From the NCBI RefSeq assembly GCF_037152535.1, contig NZ_JBBCMA010000003.1, positions 248,001 through 312,000 of the forward strand: a stretch of 64,000 nt of DNA, given 5' to 3'. Both the position numbers and the translations under genes were made by a program. Under the pieces are notes generated by a model that ran no database searches, was not told the DNA's origin, and was given only the letters and a program-made list of their open reading frames with translations. Shown in pieces: positions 27,225-36,123 of this stretch; position 1 is the stretch's first letter; every line of letters starts with the position of its first letter. The DNA is from Leclercia sp. AS011 (GTDB lineage: Bacteria; Pseudomonadota; Gammaproteobacteria; Enterobacterales; Enterobacteriaceae).

Positions 27225-27830
27225 ATGTCCAGCAATGAGCTCGTTACTGAATTTCTGCTAGCCGCCGAACAGGGAAATGCCGACGCATTAAAAGCCTGTC
27301 TGGAGAAAGGGGTGGATATTAACGCCACCAACCGACAGAAAAGAACCGCCGTTATTATTGCCAGCCTGAATAAACATTATCCCTGCGTGGAATTGCTGAT
27401 TGCCGCCGGGGCCAATATCGACCAGCAGGATCAGACCTGTTTCAACCCGTTCCTCATCAGCTGCCTGACCAACGATCTCACCCTGCTGCGCCTGGTGCTG
27501 CCAGCCAGGCCGGACCTCGACCGCCTGACCCGTTTTGGCGGCGTGGGCATCACCCCGGCCAGCGAAAAAGGCCATCTGGAGGTGGTGCAGGAGCTGCTGA
27601 CCCACACCGACATCAACGTCAACCACACCAACTTCGTGGGCTGGACGCCGCTGCTGGAGGCCATCGTCCTCAATGACGGCGGTGCCCGCCAGCAGGCCAT
27701 CGTCAAGCTGCTGCTCGACCACGGCGCCAACCCGCACATGACCGACAAATACGGCAAATCCCCCCTCGAACTGGCGCGGGAAAAAGGCTTCAGCGAGATC
27801 GCCGATCTGCTGATCGCCGCCGGCGCGTAA
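27225..27830 (+). CDS. yahD: ankyrin repeat protein YahD
   Basis: The 201-residue protein consists of about five ankyrin repeats (for example GVDINATNRQKRTAVIIASL and ELLIAAGANIDQQD) ending in ADLLIAAGA, closely matching E. coli YahD. I chose the ATG at 27225 because AGGAG lies 7 bases upstream; a longer frame from 27132 is unlikely. Ankyrin proteins bind other proteins; its partner is not known, but its place at the head of the operon in both species suggests a role with the transcarbamylase-like enzymes. A hairpin (27838-27859) lies between it and yahF. Confidence 0.92.
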   Translation: MSSNELVTEFLLAAEQGNADALKACLEKGVDINATNRQKRTAVIIASLNKHYPCVELLIAAGANIDQQDQTCFNPFLISCLTNDLTLLRLVLPARPDLDRLTRFGGVGITPASEKGHLEVVQELLTHTDINVNHTNFVGWTPLLEAIVLNDGGARQQAIVKLLLDHGANPHMTDKYGKSPLELAREKGFSEIADLLIAAGA

Positions 27831-27935
27831 TACCCCCGGCCAGCCGTTTCGCGCTGGCCTGCACGAAAACCAGCCTTTTCCATCATGCCTGCGGGCGTGA
27901 TGTGGCCCCCTTTTGCCCGCATCCAGGAGGACGTT

Positions 27936-29477
27936 ATGCCCAGCAAAATCGTTATAAAAAAGAATACTTATTTTGATTCCGTATCGCTGATGTCGGTTTC
28001 CACCAAAGCCAATAAACTGCCCGGCGTGGAGCAGGCCTTTGTCGCCATGGCTACCGAAATGAATAAAGGCGTCTTAAAAAATCTCGGCCTGTTGACCCCG
28101 GAATTAGAAGAGGCCAAAAACGGCGACCTGATGATCGTCATTAAAGGCGAGGCCGCCAACGACGAAACCCTGGCCGCCATCGAAGCCCTGTTCACCCGTA
28201 AAGAGAGCGCGGGCAGCCATGAAGCGCGCTACGCCACCCTCGCCAGCGCCAAAACCCACCGTCCTGACGCCAACCTGGCGGTGATTTCCGTCAACGGCAC
28301 CTTTGCCGCCCGCGAGGCGCGTCAGGCGCTGGAGAACGATCTCAACGTGATGCTGTTCTCCGATAACGTCTCCCTCGACGACGAGCTGGCGCTCAAGCAG
28401 CTGGCCCACGAGAAAGGGCTGCTGATGATGGGGCCAGACTGCGGCACCGCCATCATTAACGGGGCCGGGCTGTGCTTTGCCAACGCGGTGCGCCGCGGGC
28501 CGATTGGTATCGTCGGCGCGTCCGGCACCGGCAGCCAGGAGCTGAGCGCGCGCATCCACGAGTTCGGCGGCGGGATCTCCCAGCTGATCGGCACCGGCGG
28601 GCGCGATCTGAGTGAAAAAATCGGCGGCCTGATGATGCTCGACGCCATCGCCATGCTGGAGGCGGACGACGCCACCCAGGTCATCGCCCTGATCTCCAAA
28701 CCCCCAGCCCCTGCGGTGGCTGAAAAAGTGCTGGCCCGCGCCCGCGCCTGCCGCAAACCGGTGGTGGTCTGCTTCCTCGGTCGCAATCAACCTCCTGCCG
28801 ATGAAGAGGGCCTGCAGTTTGCCCGCGGCACCAAAGAGGCGGCGCTGAAAGCGGTTCTGCTCACCGGCATCAAAAAAGAGTCGCTGGATCTGCACCCGCT
28901 CAACTGGCCGCTGATCGAAGAGGTACGCGCCCGCCTGACCCCGCAGCAGAAGTACATTCGCGGTCTGTTCTGCGGCGGCACCCTGTGCGACGAAGCCATG
29001 TTCGCCGCGCTGGAAAAGTACGACGACGTCTACAGCAACATTCAGCCGGATCCGGCTAAGCGCCTGAGTGATATCAACGTCAGCCAGGCCCACACCTTCC
29101 TCGACTTTGGCGACGACGACTTCACCAACGGCAAGCCGCACCCGATGATCGACCCGACCAACCGCATCAGCCGCCTGCTGCAGGAGGCGCGGGATCCGGA
29201 GGTGGGCGTCATCGTGATGGACTTCGTCCTCGGGTTCGGATCCCATGAAGATCCGGTGGGCGTGATGATCGAGGCGATCAAGGAGGCGCAGGCCATTGCG
29301 AAGGCGGATAACCGTCCTCTGGAAATTCTCGGCTACGTGCTCGGCACCGACCAGGATACCCCGTCCCTGACCCAGCAGTGCCAGCTTCTGACCGATGCGG
29401 GCGTGATCTGGGCCAGCAGCAGTACCAACACCGGATTACTGGCACGTGAATTTGTCTGCAAAGGGGAGAAAGCATAA
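27936..29477 (+). CDS. yahF: FdrA-family (AllF-like) transcarbamylase subunit YahF
   Basis: The 513-residue product matches E. coli YahF and is related to FdrA/AllF. It has succinyl-CoA-synthetase-like segments, including a Rossmann-type loop (GIVGASGTGSQELS) and GLFCGGTLCDE. E. coli FdrA (AllF) with AllG and AllH forms the oxamate transcarbamylase of anaerobic allantoin breakdown. By analogy YahF with YahG may split a carbamoylated substrate to carbamoyl phosphate. The ATG at 27936 is preceded by AGGAGG. The stop overlaps the yahG start (TAATG). The substrate is unknown. Confidence 0.92.
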   Translation: MPSKIVIKKNTYFDSVSLMSVSTKANKLPGVEQAFVAMATEMNKGVLKNLGLLTPELEEAKNGDLMIVIKGEAANDETLAAIEALFTRKESAGSHEARYATLASAKTHRPDANLAVISVNGTFAAREARQALENDLNVMLFSDNVSLDDELALKQLAHEKGLLMMGPDCGTAIINGAGLCFANAVRRGPIGIVGASGTGSQELSARIHEFGGGISQLIGTGGRDLSEKIGGLMMLDAIAMLEADDATQVIALISKPPAPAVAEKVLARARACRKPVVVCFLGRNQPPADEEGLQFARGTKEAALKAVLLTGIKKESLDLHPLNWPLIEEVRARLTPQQKYIRGLFCGGTLCDEAMFAALEKYDDVYSNIQPDPAKRLSDINVSQAHTFLDFGDDDFTNGKPHPMIDPTNRISRLLQEARDPEVGVIVMDFVLGFGSHEDPVGVMIEAIKEAQAIAKADNRPLEILGYVLGTDQDTPSLTQQCQLLTDAGVIWASSSTNTGLLAREFVCKGEKA

Positions 29478-30892
29478 TGACCACCTTATTTAACCAGCCG
29501 CTGAACGTAATTAACGTCGGCATTGCGATGTTCAGCGACGACCTGAAAAAACAGCACGTCCCGGTTACCCACCTCGACTGGACCCCGCCGGGGCAGGGCA
29601 ATATGCAGGTGGTGGAAGCTCTCGATCAGCTGGCGGCTAAACCCCTGGCGGAGAAAATCGCTGCTGCTAACAAGATTGCGCTGGAGCGCATTATCCAGTC
29701 CCACCCGGTGCTGGTGGGCTTCGATCAGGCCATCAACGTAGTGCCGGGCATGACCCGCGCCACCATCCTGCACGCCGGTCCGCCGGTGGCATGGGAAAAC
29801 ATGTGCGGCGCGATGAAGGGCGCGGTCACCGGGGCGTTGGTGTTTGAAGGGCTGGCGACAGACCTGGACGACGCGGCGCGGCTGGCGGCCTCAGGCGACA
29901 TCACCTTCTCGCCGTGCCACGAGCACGACTGCGTGGGCTCGATGGCGGGCGTCACCTCGGCATCGATGTTTATGCACATCGTTGAGAACAAAACCTACGG
30001 CAACCGCGCGTTCACCAACCTCAGCGAGCAGATGGCGAAGATCCTGCGCATGGGGGCCAACGACCAGAGCGTCATTGACCGTCTGAACTGGATGCGCGAC
30101 GTGCTCGGCCCGATGCTGCGCGACGCCATGAAGATCATCGGCGAAATCGACCTGCGCCTGATGCTGGCCCAGGCCCTGCACATGGGCGACGAGTGCCACA
30201 ACCGCAACAACGCGGGCACCACGCTGCTGATCCAGGCCCTGACGCCGGGGCTGATCCAGGCGGGCTATCCGGTGGAACAGCAGCGCCAGGTGTTCGAGTT
30301 TGTCGCCAGCAGCGACTACTTCTCCGGCCCGACCTGGATGGCGATGTGCAAAGCCGCGCTGGACGCAGCCCACGACATCGAGTACAGCACCGTGGTCACC
30401 ACCATGGCGCGCAACGGCTACGAGTTTGGCCTGCGCATCTCCGGCCTGCCGGGGCAGTGGTTCACCGGCCCGGCGCAGCAGGTGATTGGCCCGATGTTCG
30501 CGGGCTATAAGCCGGAAGACTCCGGGCTGGATATCGGCGACAGCGCCATCACCGAAACCTACGGCATCGGCGGTTTTGCCATGGCAACGGCCCCGGCGAT
30601 TGTCGCCCTGGTAGGCGGCACGGTAGAAGAAGCCATCGACTTCTCCCGCCAGATGCGTGAGATCACCCTCGGCGAAAACCCCAACGTCACCATTCCGCTG
30701 CTGTCGTTTATGGGCATTCCCACCGCCATCGACATCACCAAAGTCGCGGGCAGCGGCATTCTGCCGGTGATCAACACCGCGATTGCCCACAAGGACGCCG
30801 GGATCGGCATGATTGGGGCGGGCATCGTTCACCCGCCGTTTAGCTGTTTTGAAAAGGCGCTGTTAACCTTCCGCGATCGCTACTTCCTATAA
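29477..30892 (+). CDS. yahG: DUF1116 (AllG-like) protein YahG
   Basis: The 471-residue protein belongs to DUF1116, the family of YahG and YlbE/AllG, the second subunit of oxamate transcarbamylase. Conserved segments include CHEHDCVGSMAGVTS, GDECHNRNNAGT and a run of glycine-rich motifs. It is translationally coupled to yahF. In K-12 and in the allantoin pathway a DUF2877 subunit (YahE/AllH) is also present; here there is none in the operon. Confidence 0.92.
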   Translation: MTTLFNQPLNVINVGIAMFSDDLKKQHVPVTHLDWTPPGQGNMQVVEALDQLAAKPLAEKIAAANKIALERIIQSHPVLVGFDQAINVVPGMTRATILHAGPPVAWENMCGAMKGAVTGALVFEGLATDLDDAARLAASGDITFSPCHEHDCVGSMAGVTSASMFMHIVENKTYGNRAFTNLSEQMAKILRMGANDQSVIDRLNWMRDVLGPMLRDAMKIIGEIDLRLMLAQALHMGDECHNRNNAGTTLLIQALTPGLIQAGYPVEQQRQVFEFVASSDYFSGPTWMAMCKAALDAAHDIEYSTVVTTMARNGYEFGLRISGLPGQWFTGPAQQVIGPMFAGYKPEDSGLDIGDSAITETYGIGGFAMATAPAIVALVGGTVEEAIDFSRQMREITLGENPNVTIPLLSFMGIPTAIDITKVAGSGILPVINTAIAHKDAGIGMIGAGIVHPPFSCFEKALLTFRDRYFL

Positions 30893-30903
30893 GGTAAGCA
30901 TCC

Positions 30904-32457
30904 ATGAAAAGCATGAAACTGGAGTGGAAAAGAGGTGACTGGGCGGCGTACTTCGGGTTAATGACCAACAACCTGACGAACCTGCTGACCATGATGGGGC
31001 TGCTCATTTTTGTCGTCGGCATCCCGAAAGAGATTGTTTATGGACGTATTGCGCCAGCCTTCGGGCTGGCGGTACTGGTGGCGAGCGTCTGCTACGCGTG
31101 GTTCGGCCTGCAGATGGCGCGCCAGACCGGGCGTAACGACGTGACCGCACTGCCGTCGGGGCCGAGCGCCCCGTCGATCTTTACCGTGACCTTCCTGGTG
31201 CTGATGCCGGTCTATCAGCAGACCGGCGACGCGGATTTCGCCATCCAGATCGGTCTGGTGTGGTGCTTCGTGGAGGCGATGATCCTCGCGGGCGGCTCCT
31301 TCCTCGGGGAAACTATCCGCAAGATGATCCCGCGTACCGTGCTGCTGTCGTGCCTCTCCGGTCTGGGTCTGCTGCTGCTGGCGATGAACCCGATGCTGCA
31401 GGCGTTCGAAGCGCCGACGGTGTCGTTCATCGTGCTGCTGCTGATCTTCATCAACTGGTTTGGCAAAAAGCCGATCTTCGCCCGCATCCCGACCGGTCTG
31501 CTGCTGCTGATCGCCGGTACCGCGCTGGCGTGGATCTCCGGCCTGCAAAGCCCGGAAGCGATCAAGGCCTCGATGTCCTCCTTCGGCTTTAACCCGCCGG
31601 AAGTGCATATCGACAGCTTTATGCAGGGGCTGCCGCACGCGCTGCCGTATCTGGCCTCTGCCGTGCCGCTGGGGCTGGCGAACTACATCTTTGACCTCGA
31701 GAACATCGAAAGCGCCCACGCGGCGGGAGATGAGTACCCGACCCGCAAGGTAATGCTGGCCAACGGTCTGGCATCGATGCTCGGCTGCCTGATGGGCAAC
31801 CCGTTCCCGGTGACGGTCTACGTCGGCCACGCGGGCTGGAAAGCGATGGGGGCGAGCATCGGCTACACGCTGGCCTCCGGCGTGACCATGTTCATCGTGC
31901 CGCTGTTCGGGCTGGGGGCCTTTATGCTCGCCATCATCCCGATGACCGCCATCGTGCCGATTCTGGTGTTTATCGGCGTGGTCACCGCCAACCAGGTGGT
32001 GAGGGAGACGCCCAAAGTGGAGGTGCCCGTCATCTTTATCTGTCTGTTCCCGTGGATCGCCAACTGGGCGCTGACCATGATGAACAGCGTGATGGGGGCG
32101 GCGGGCACCAACGCGGCGAAGATCGGTACCGACGTGCTGCACAGCAAAGGGATCTACTACGAAGGGCTGATGCATCTCGGCAACGGCGCACCGCTCGCCA
32201 GCATGCTGTGGGGCTGTATCGCCATCTTCGCCATCATCAACAAACCGCTGCGCGGTGCGGTCGCCGCCGCGGTCGGTGCGCTGCTGGCTCTGTTCGGGGT
32301 GATCCACGCTCCGGTGGTCGGCTTCGCCGAGGGCAGCTCCCTGACCTTCGTCACCGCCTACCTGATGATGAGCGGCATGTTTGTGGTGAAACACTACCTC
32401 GATAGCCGTGAAGCGGCGAGCGTTGAACCTGCCCCTGTTGCGAAGGAAAACCTATGA
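30904..32457 (+). CDS. NCS2-like (xanthine/uracil-type) permease within the yah operon
   Basis: The 517-residue membrane protein has roughly 12-14 hydrophobic helices and a family-typical pattern with conserved acidic/asparagine residues (FDLENIESAHAAGDEYPTRK; NPFPVTVYVGHAGWK). The closest group I recognise is the uracil/xanthine/vitamin C permease superfamily. Its start lies 11 bases after yahG and its stop overlaps yahI by 4 bases, so it is a full operon member. K-12 has no gene at this point in its yah cluster. It presumably imports the pathway substrate or the product of the periplasmic YahJ; a nitrogen heterocycle or ureide is a reasonable guess. Confidence 0.85.
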   Translation: MKSMKLEWKRGDWAAYFGLMTNNLTNLLTMMGLLIFVVGIPKEIVYGRIAPAFGLAVLVASVCYAWFGLQMARQTGRNDVTALPSGPSAPSIFTVTFLVLMPVYQQTGDADFAIQIGLVWCFVEAMILAGGSFLGETIRKMIPRTVLLSCLSGLGLLLLAMNPMLQAFEAPTVSFIVLLLIFINWFGKKPIFARIPTGLLLLIAGTALAWISGLQSPEAIKASMSSFGFNPPEVHIDSFMQGLPHALPYLASAVPLGLANYIFDLENIESAHAAGDEYPTRKVMLANGLASMLGCLMGNPFPVTVYVGHAGWKAMGASIGYTLASGVTMFIVPLFGLGAFMLAIIPMTAIVPILVFIGVVTANQVVRETPKVEVPVIFICLFPWIANWALTMMNSVMGAAGTNAAKIGTDVLHSKGIYYEGLMHLGNGAPLASMLWGCIAIFAIINKPLRGAVAAAVGALLALFGVIHAPVVGFAEGSSLTFVTAYLMMSGMFVVKHYLDSREAASVEPAPVAKENL

Positions 32458-33401
32458 AAGAGCTTATGGTCGTCGCCATCGGCGGCAACAGCATTATCAA
32501 AGACAACGCCAGCCAGTCGATTGAGCACCAGGCGCAGGCGGTGAAAGCGGTCGCGGAATCGGTGCTGGAGATGCTGGCCTCGGACTATGACATCGTCCTC
32601 ACCCACGGCAACGGGCCGCAGGTGGGGCTGGATCTGCGCCGGGCGGAAATCGCCCACGAGCGGGAAGGGCTGCCCCTGACCCCGCTGGCGAACTGCGTGG
32701 CCGATACCCAGGGCGGGATCGGCTACCTGATCCAGCAGGCGCTCAACAACCGCCTCGCCGCCCGCGGCGAGCAAAAGGCGGTGACGGTGGTCACCCAGGT
32801 TGAGGTCGATAAAAACGACCCCGGCTTTACCCACCCGACTAAACCGATTGGCGCCTTCTTCAGCGAAGCCCAGCGGGATGAACTGCAACGCGCCCATCCC
32901 GACTGGCATTTCGTCGAGGATTCGGGTCGGGGATATCGCCGCGTGGTGGCCTCGCCCCAGCCGGTGCGCATCGTCGAAGCCGACGCCATCAAAGCCCTGA
33001 CGCAAAAAGGCTTTGTGGTGATTGGCGCGGGCGGCGGCGGCATTCCGGTGGTGCGTACCGAACAGGGCGACTACCAGAGCGTGGATGCGGTGATCGACAA
33101 AGATCTCTCCACCGCGCTACTGGCCCGCGAGATCCACGCCAACGTGCTGGTGATCACCACCGGCGTCGAGAAGGTGTGCATCCACTTCGGCAAGCCCAAC
33201 CAGCAGGCGCTGGAGACGGTGAGCGTGGCGCAGATGACGCGCTACATGGAAGAGGGCCACTTCCCGGCGGGCAGTATGCTGCCGAAAATCGTCGCCTCGC
33301 TGGAATTTCTGCACCACGGCGGCACGCGGGTGATCATCACCTCGCCGGACTGCCTGCCTGCGGCGCTGCGTGGCGAGACCGGGACCCATATCCTGGCTTA
33401 A
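32454..33401 (+). CDS. yahI: carbamate kinase YahI
   Basis: The 315-residue product is a carbamate kinase, with the family signatures VAIGGNSI at the N-terminus, LTHGNGPQVG, VIGAGGGGIPV and AVIDKDLSTALLA. It converts carbamoyl phosphate and ADP to ATP and carbamate, the energy-yielding step of fermentative ureide breakdown. The ATG overlaps the permease stop. It closely matches E. coli YahI. Its company with YahF/YahG supports a pathway that ends in substrate-level phosphorylation. Confidence 0.95.
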   Translation: MKELMVVAIGGNSIIKDNASQSIEHQAQAVKAVAESVLEMLASDYDIVLTHGNGPQVGLDLRRAEIAHEREGLPLTPLANCVADTQGGIGYLIQQALNNRLAARGEQKAVTVVTQVEVDKNDPGFTHPTKPIGAFFSEAQRDELQRAHPDWHFVEDSGRGYRRVVASPQPVRIVEADAIKALTQKGFVVIGAGGGGIPVVRTEQGDYQSVDAVIDKDLSTALLAREIHANVLVITTGVEKVCIHFGKPNQQALETVSVAQMTRYMEEGHFPAGSMLPKIVASLEFLHHGGTRVIITSPDCLPAALRGETGTHILA

Positions 33402-33448
33402 CCCCGGCGGGCTTTCCGCCCGCCGCGAGACAATAAAAGGACAAGACA

Positions 33449-34837
33449 ATGAGTGAAAATAAAAGCCGCCGGGAGTTTCTCAGCCAGAGCGGCAAAATCG
33501 CCACCGCTGCCACCGCCTGCGCGCTGTTTGGCGCGACCGGATCCGTCGCGTATGCTGCTGACACCGCAAAACCGACCTGCGAGACGGGCAAACCGATGAA
33601 CATCACCGCGACACATTACTATCTGGACAACGTGCTGCTGGAGGCCGGGTTTAATTTCGACGGCGACGTAGCCGCCAGCACCCGCACCGAGCTGAAAACG
33701 CTGGAGATTCACGACGGGAAAATCGTCGCCCTGCGCGACAATAAAAGCCACGCCGACGCCACGCTGCCGCACTACGATGGCGGCGGCAAGCTGCTGCTCC
33801 CGGCGATGCGCGACATGCACATCCATCTGGATAAGACCTTTTACGGCGGCCCGTGGCGCTCGCTCAACCGCCCGGCGGGCACCACCATTCAGGACATGAT
33901 CCGCCTCGAGCAAAAACTGCTCCCGGAACTGCAACCTTATACCCAGGAGCGGGCGGAAAAGCTGATCGACCTGATCCAGTCGAAGGGCTCCACCATCGCC
34001 CGCAGCCACTGCAACATCGAGCCCACCTCCGGGCTGAAGAACCTCGAGAATTTGCAGGCGGTTTTATCGCGCCGTAAACCCGGCTTTGACTGTGAAATCG
34101 TCGCCTTCCCGCAGCACGGGCTGTTGCTCTCGAATTCAGAAAAGCTGATGCGCGAGGCGATGCAGGCCGGGGCGCACTACGTCGGCGGGCTGGACCCGAC
34201 GAACGTCGATGGCGCGATGGAGAAGTCCCTCGACCTGATGTTCCAGATTGCGCTGGATTACGACAAAGGGGTCGATATTCACCTGCACGAAACCAGCCCG
34301 GCGGGCGTCGCGGCGGTGAACTACATGGTGCAAACCGTGGAGAAAACCCCCGAGCTGAAGGGCAAGCTGACCATCAGCCACGCCTTTGCCCTGGCGACGC
34401 TTAACGAGCAGCAGGTGGACGAGATCGCCACCCGCATGGCTGCGCAGCAGGTGACCATCGCCTCCACCGTGCCGATTGGCACCCTGCATATGCCGCTCAA
34501 GCAGCTGCGGGATAAAGGGGTGTTTGTGATGACGGGCACCGACAGCGTGATCGACCACTGGTCGCCGTACGGTCTGGGTGACATGCTGGAAAAAGCCAAC
34601 CTCTATGCCCAGCTCTATATCCGCCCGAACGAGCAGACGCTCTCCCGCGCTTTAGGTATCGCCACCGGCGACGTGCTGCCGCTGAACGACAAAGGCGAAC
34701 GCGTATGGCCGAAAGCCGGGGATGCCGCCAGCTTTGTGCTGGTGGACGCCTCCTGCTCCGCCGAAGCGGTAGCGCGCATCTCCCCGCGCACCGCGACCTT
34801 CCATAACGGCAACCTGGTGTGGGGTACGGTGGGCTGA
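33449..34837 (+). CDS. yahJ: Tat-exported amidohydrolase (cytosine deaminase-like) YahJ
   Basis: The 462-residue protein begins with a twin-arginine signal (SRREFLSQSG, then an Ala-rich h-region ending near AYAADT), so it should act in the periplasm. The metal-dependent hydrolase motifs are complete: HIHLDK, ARSHCNIEP, HLHET, SHAFAL and TGTDSVIDHW, the pattern of cytosine deaminase-type enzymes. It closely matches E. coli YahJ. It probably opens or deaminates a ring or amide compound before uptake by the permease upstream. A BIME follows directly, marking the operon end. Confidence 0.92.
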   Translation: MSENKSRREFLSQSGKIATAATACALFGATGSVAYAADTAKPTCETGKPMNITATHYYLDNVLLEAGFNFDGDVAASTRTELKTLEIHDGKIVALRDNKSHADATLPHYDGGGKLLLPAMRDMHIHLDKTFYGGPWRSLNRPAGTTIQDMIRLEQKLLPELQPYTQERAEKLIDLIQSKGSTIARSHCNIEPTSGLKNLENLQAVLSRRKPGFDCEIVAFPQHGLLLSNSEKLMREAMQAGAHYVGGLDPTNVDGAMEKSLDLMFQIALDYDKGVDIHLHETSPAGVAAVNYMVQTVEKTPELKGKLTISHAFALATLNEQQVDEIATRMAAQQVTIASTVPIGTLHMPLKQLRDKGVFVMTGTDSVIDHWSPYGLGDMLEKANLYAQLYIRPNEQTLSRALGIATGDVLPLNDKGERVWPKAGDAASFVLVDASCSAEAVARISPRTATFHNGNLVWGTVG

Positions 34838-34840
34838 TGT

Positions 34841-34922
34841 TGTGCCGGGTGGCGGCTACGCCTTACCCGGCCTACGATTCGCGGCTTTTGTAGGCTGGGT
34901 AAGCGAAGCGCCACCCGGCATT
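34841..34922. repeat. BIME (two inverted REPs) between yahJ and the LysR gene
   Basis: Two REP elements face each other at about 34844-34873 (GCCGGGTGGCGGCTACGCC...) and 34889-34922 (GTAGGCTGGGTAAGCGAAGC...). The right one runs into the stop codon of the convergent LysR gene at 34921, so the repeat serves both gene ends. Confidence 0.85.
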
Positions 34923-35841
34923 ACAGATGATAGCCCGACAGCCGCAACTCCCGGTCAATCCACTCGACAAACTGCTGGATCTTCCAGCTGCGCTCGTTCA
35001 TGTGCGGCATCACCAGGTGATGGGCGTTAATGGCGATCCCCATGCTGTCCGGCAGGACCTGCACTAGCGAGCCATCGTTCAGGTGATCGGTGGCCATCAT
35101 TTTGCTTTCAAGAATAAATCCCAGCCCCATGCGCGCCGCCTCAAAGCTCATATAAGAGCGATCGAAGCTCAGGCTGAAGTTGAGCCAGGGCCGGTCGATA
35201 TTGTGCCAGGCGAACCACTTCTCCCAGTTCACCAGGGTGCTGGTGGATGAAATCAGCTCCTGCTGTAAGAGCGCCTGCGGAGACGGTACCGGATGCTCAC
35301 GCAGGTAATCCGGCGAGGCCAGCACCACCAGTGCATCATTTTTAATGGTCATCACCCGGTAGGCGTCCCAGTCCGGGATGCCGTGGCGAATATCAATATC
35401 GATGTTATCCCTGGCGAACTGCAGGTTCTCATAAGAGCAGGTGAGGTTGAGGATGATATCGGGATATTCGGCGCGGAACTTGCCCAGGCGGCGCAGCAGC
35501 CAGGATAAACCGAAGGTCGGGGAGGAGTGCACGCGCAGCACCGCGTTCTCCTTCTCTTTGATCACCTGCTCGGTGGCGCGCCCGATGGCGCTCATTGCCG
35601 CCGAGACCTCCCGCAGATACTTCTCTCCGGTAGGCGTCAGGGTGACCCCCTTGCCGCTGCGGATAAACAGCTTTTTGCCCATCCAGGACTCCAGAGAGGC
35701 GATCTGATGGCTCACCGCCGAAGGGGTGACGTTCAGCTGCTCGGCCGCCAGGTGAATGCTCAGGGAGTTAGCGACCGCAATAAAAGACTGAATGTTTCGC
35801 AGCGAAGGGATGGATAGCGTCTGGCGATCCTGCGCGGGCAT
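34921..35841 (-). CDS. LysR-family regulator (GcvA/AmpR-like)
   Basis: I place the start at the ATG at 35841 (MPAQDRQTLSIPSLRNIQSF), preceded by AAGGAG; a longer frame to 36009 has no support. The 306-residue protein has the winged helix-turn-helix (about 27-66, LAAEQLNVTPSAVSHQIASL), the GcvA/AmpR subgroup signature, and a LysR effector domain. It is divergent from the MFS-SDR-transketolase operon and is probably its regulator. The inducer is not known. Confidence 0.88.
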   Translation of the reverse strand: MPAQDRQTLSIPSLRNIQSFIAVANSLSIHLAAEQLNVTPSAVSHQIASLESWMGKKLFIRSGKGVTLTPTGEKYLREVSAAMSAIGRATEQVIKEKENAVLRVHSSPTFGLSWLLRRLGKFRAEYPDIILNLTCSYENLQFARDNIDIDIRHGIPDWDAYRVMTIKNDALVVLASPDYLREHPVPSPQALLQQELISSTSTLVNWEKWFAWHNIDRPWLNFSLSFDRSYMSFEAARMGLGFILESKMMATDHLNDGSLVQVLPDSMGIAINAHHLVMPHMNERSWKIQQFVEWIDRELRLSGYHL

Positions 35842-36123
35842 AACCGGTTCTCCTTGAGGATGTTGCGGTAAAAAAACATAACATCCAGGCCCTCCAGCGG
35901 CAATATTATTGCGGCTGAATGGATTAAACAGGATCGCCGCCACATTTTTCGAAAAACCGATATCCCCACAAACGAAGCCGTTATTTTTATGACACACTTC
36001 GCGAATCAAATTTATCTCAGCAATAAATGAGTTTTATTGAATGGTGTTTCAAACGTAAGCCGATATATTGAGTTTGAACGCGAAATTAAAACGACTCACG
36101 TTGTTCGAATAATGAGGTAAAAC

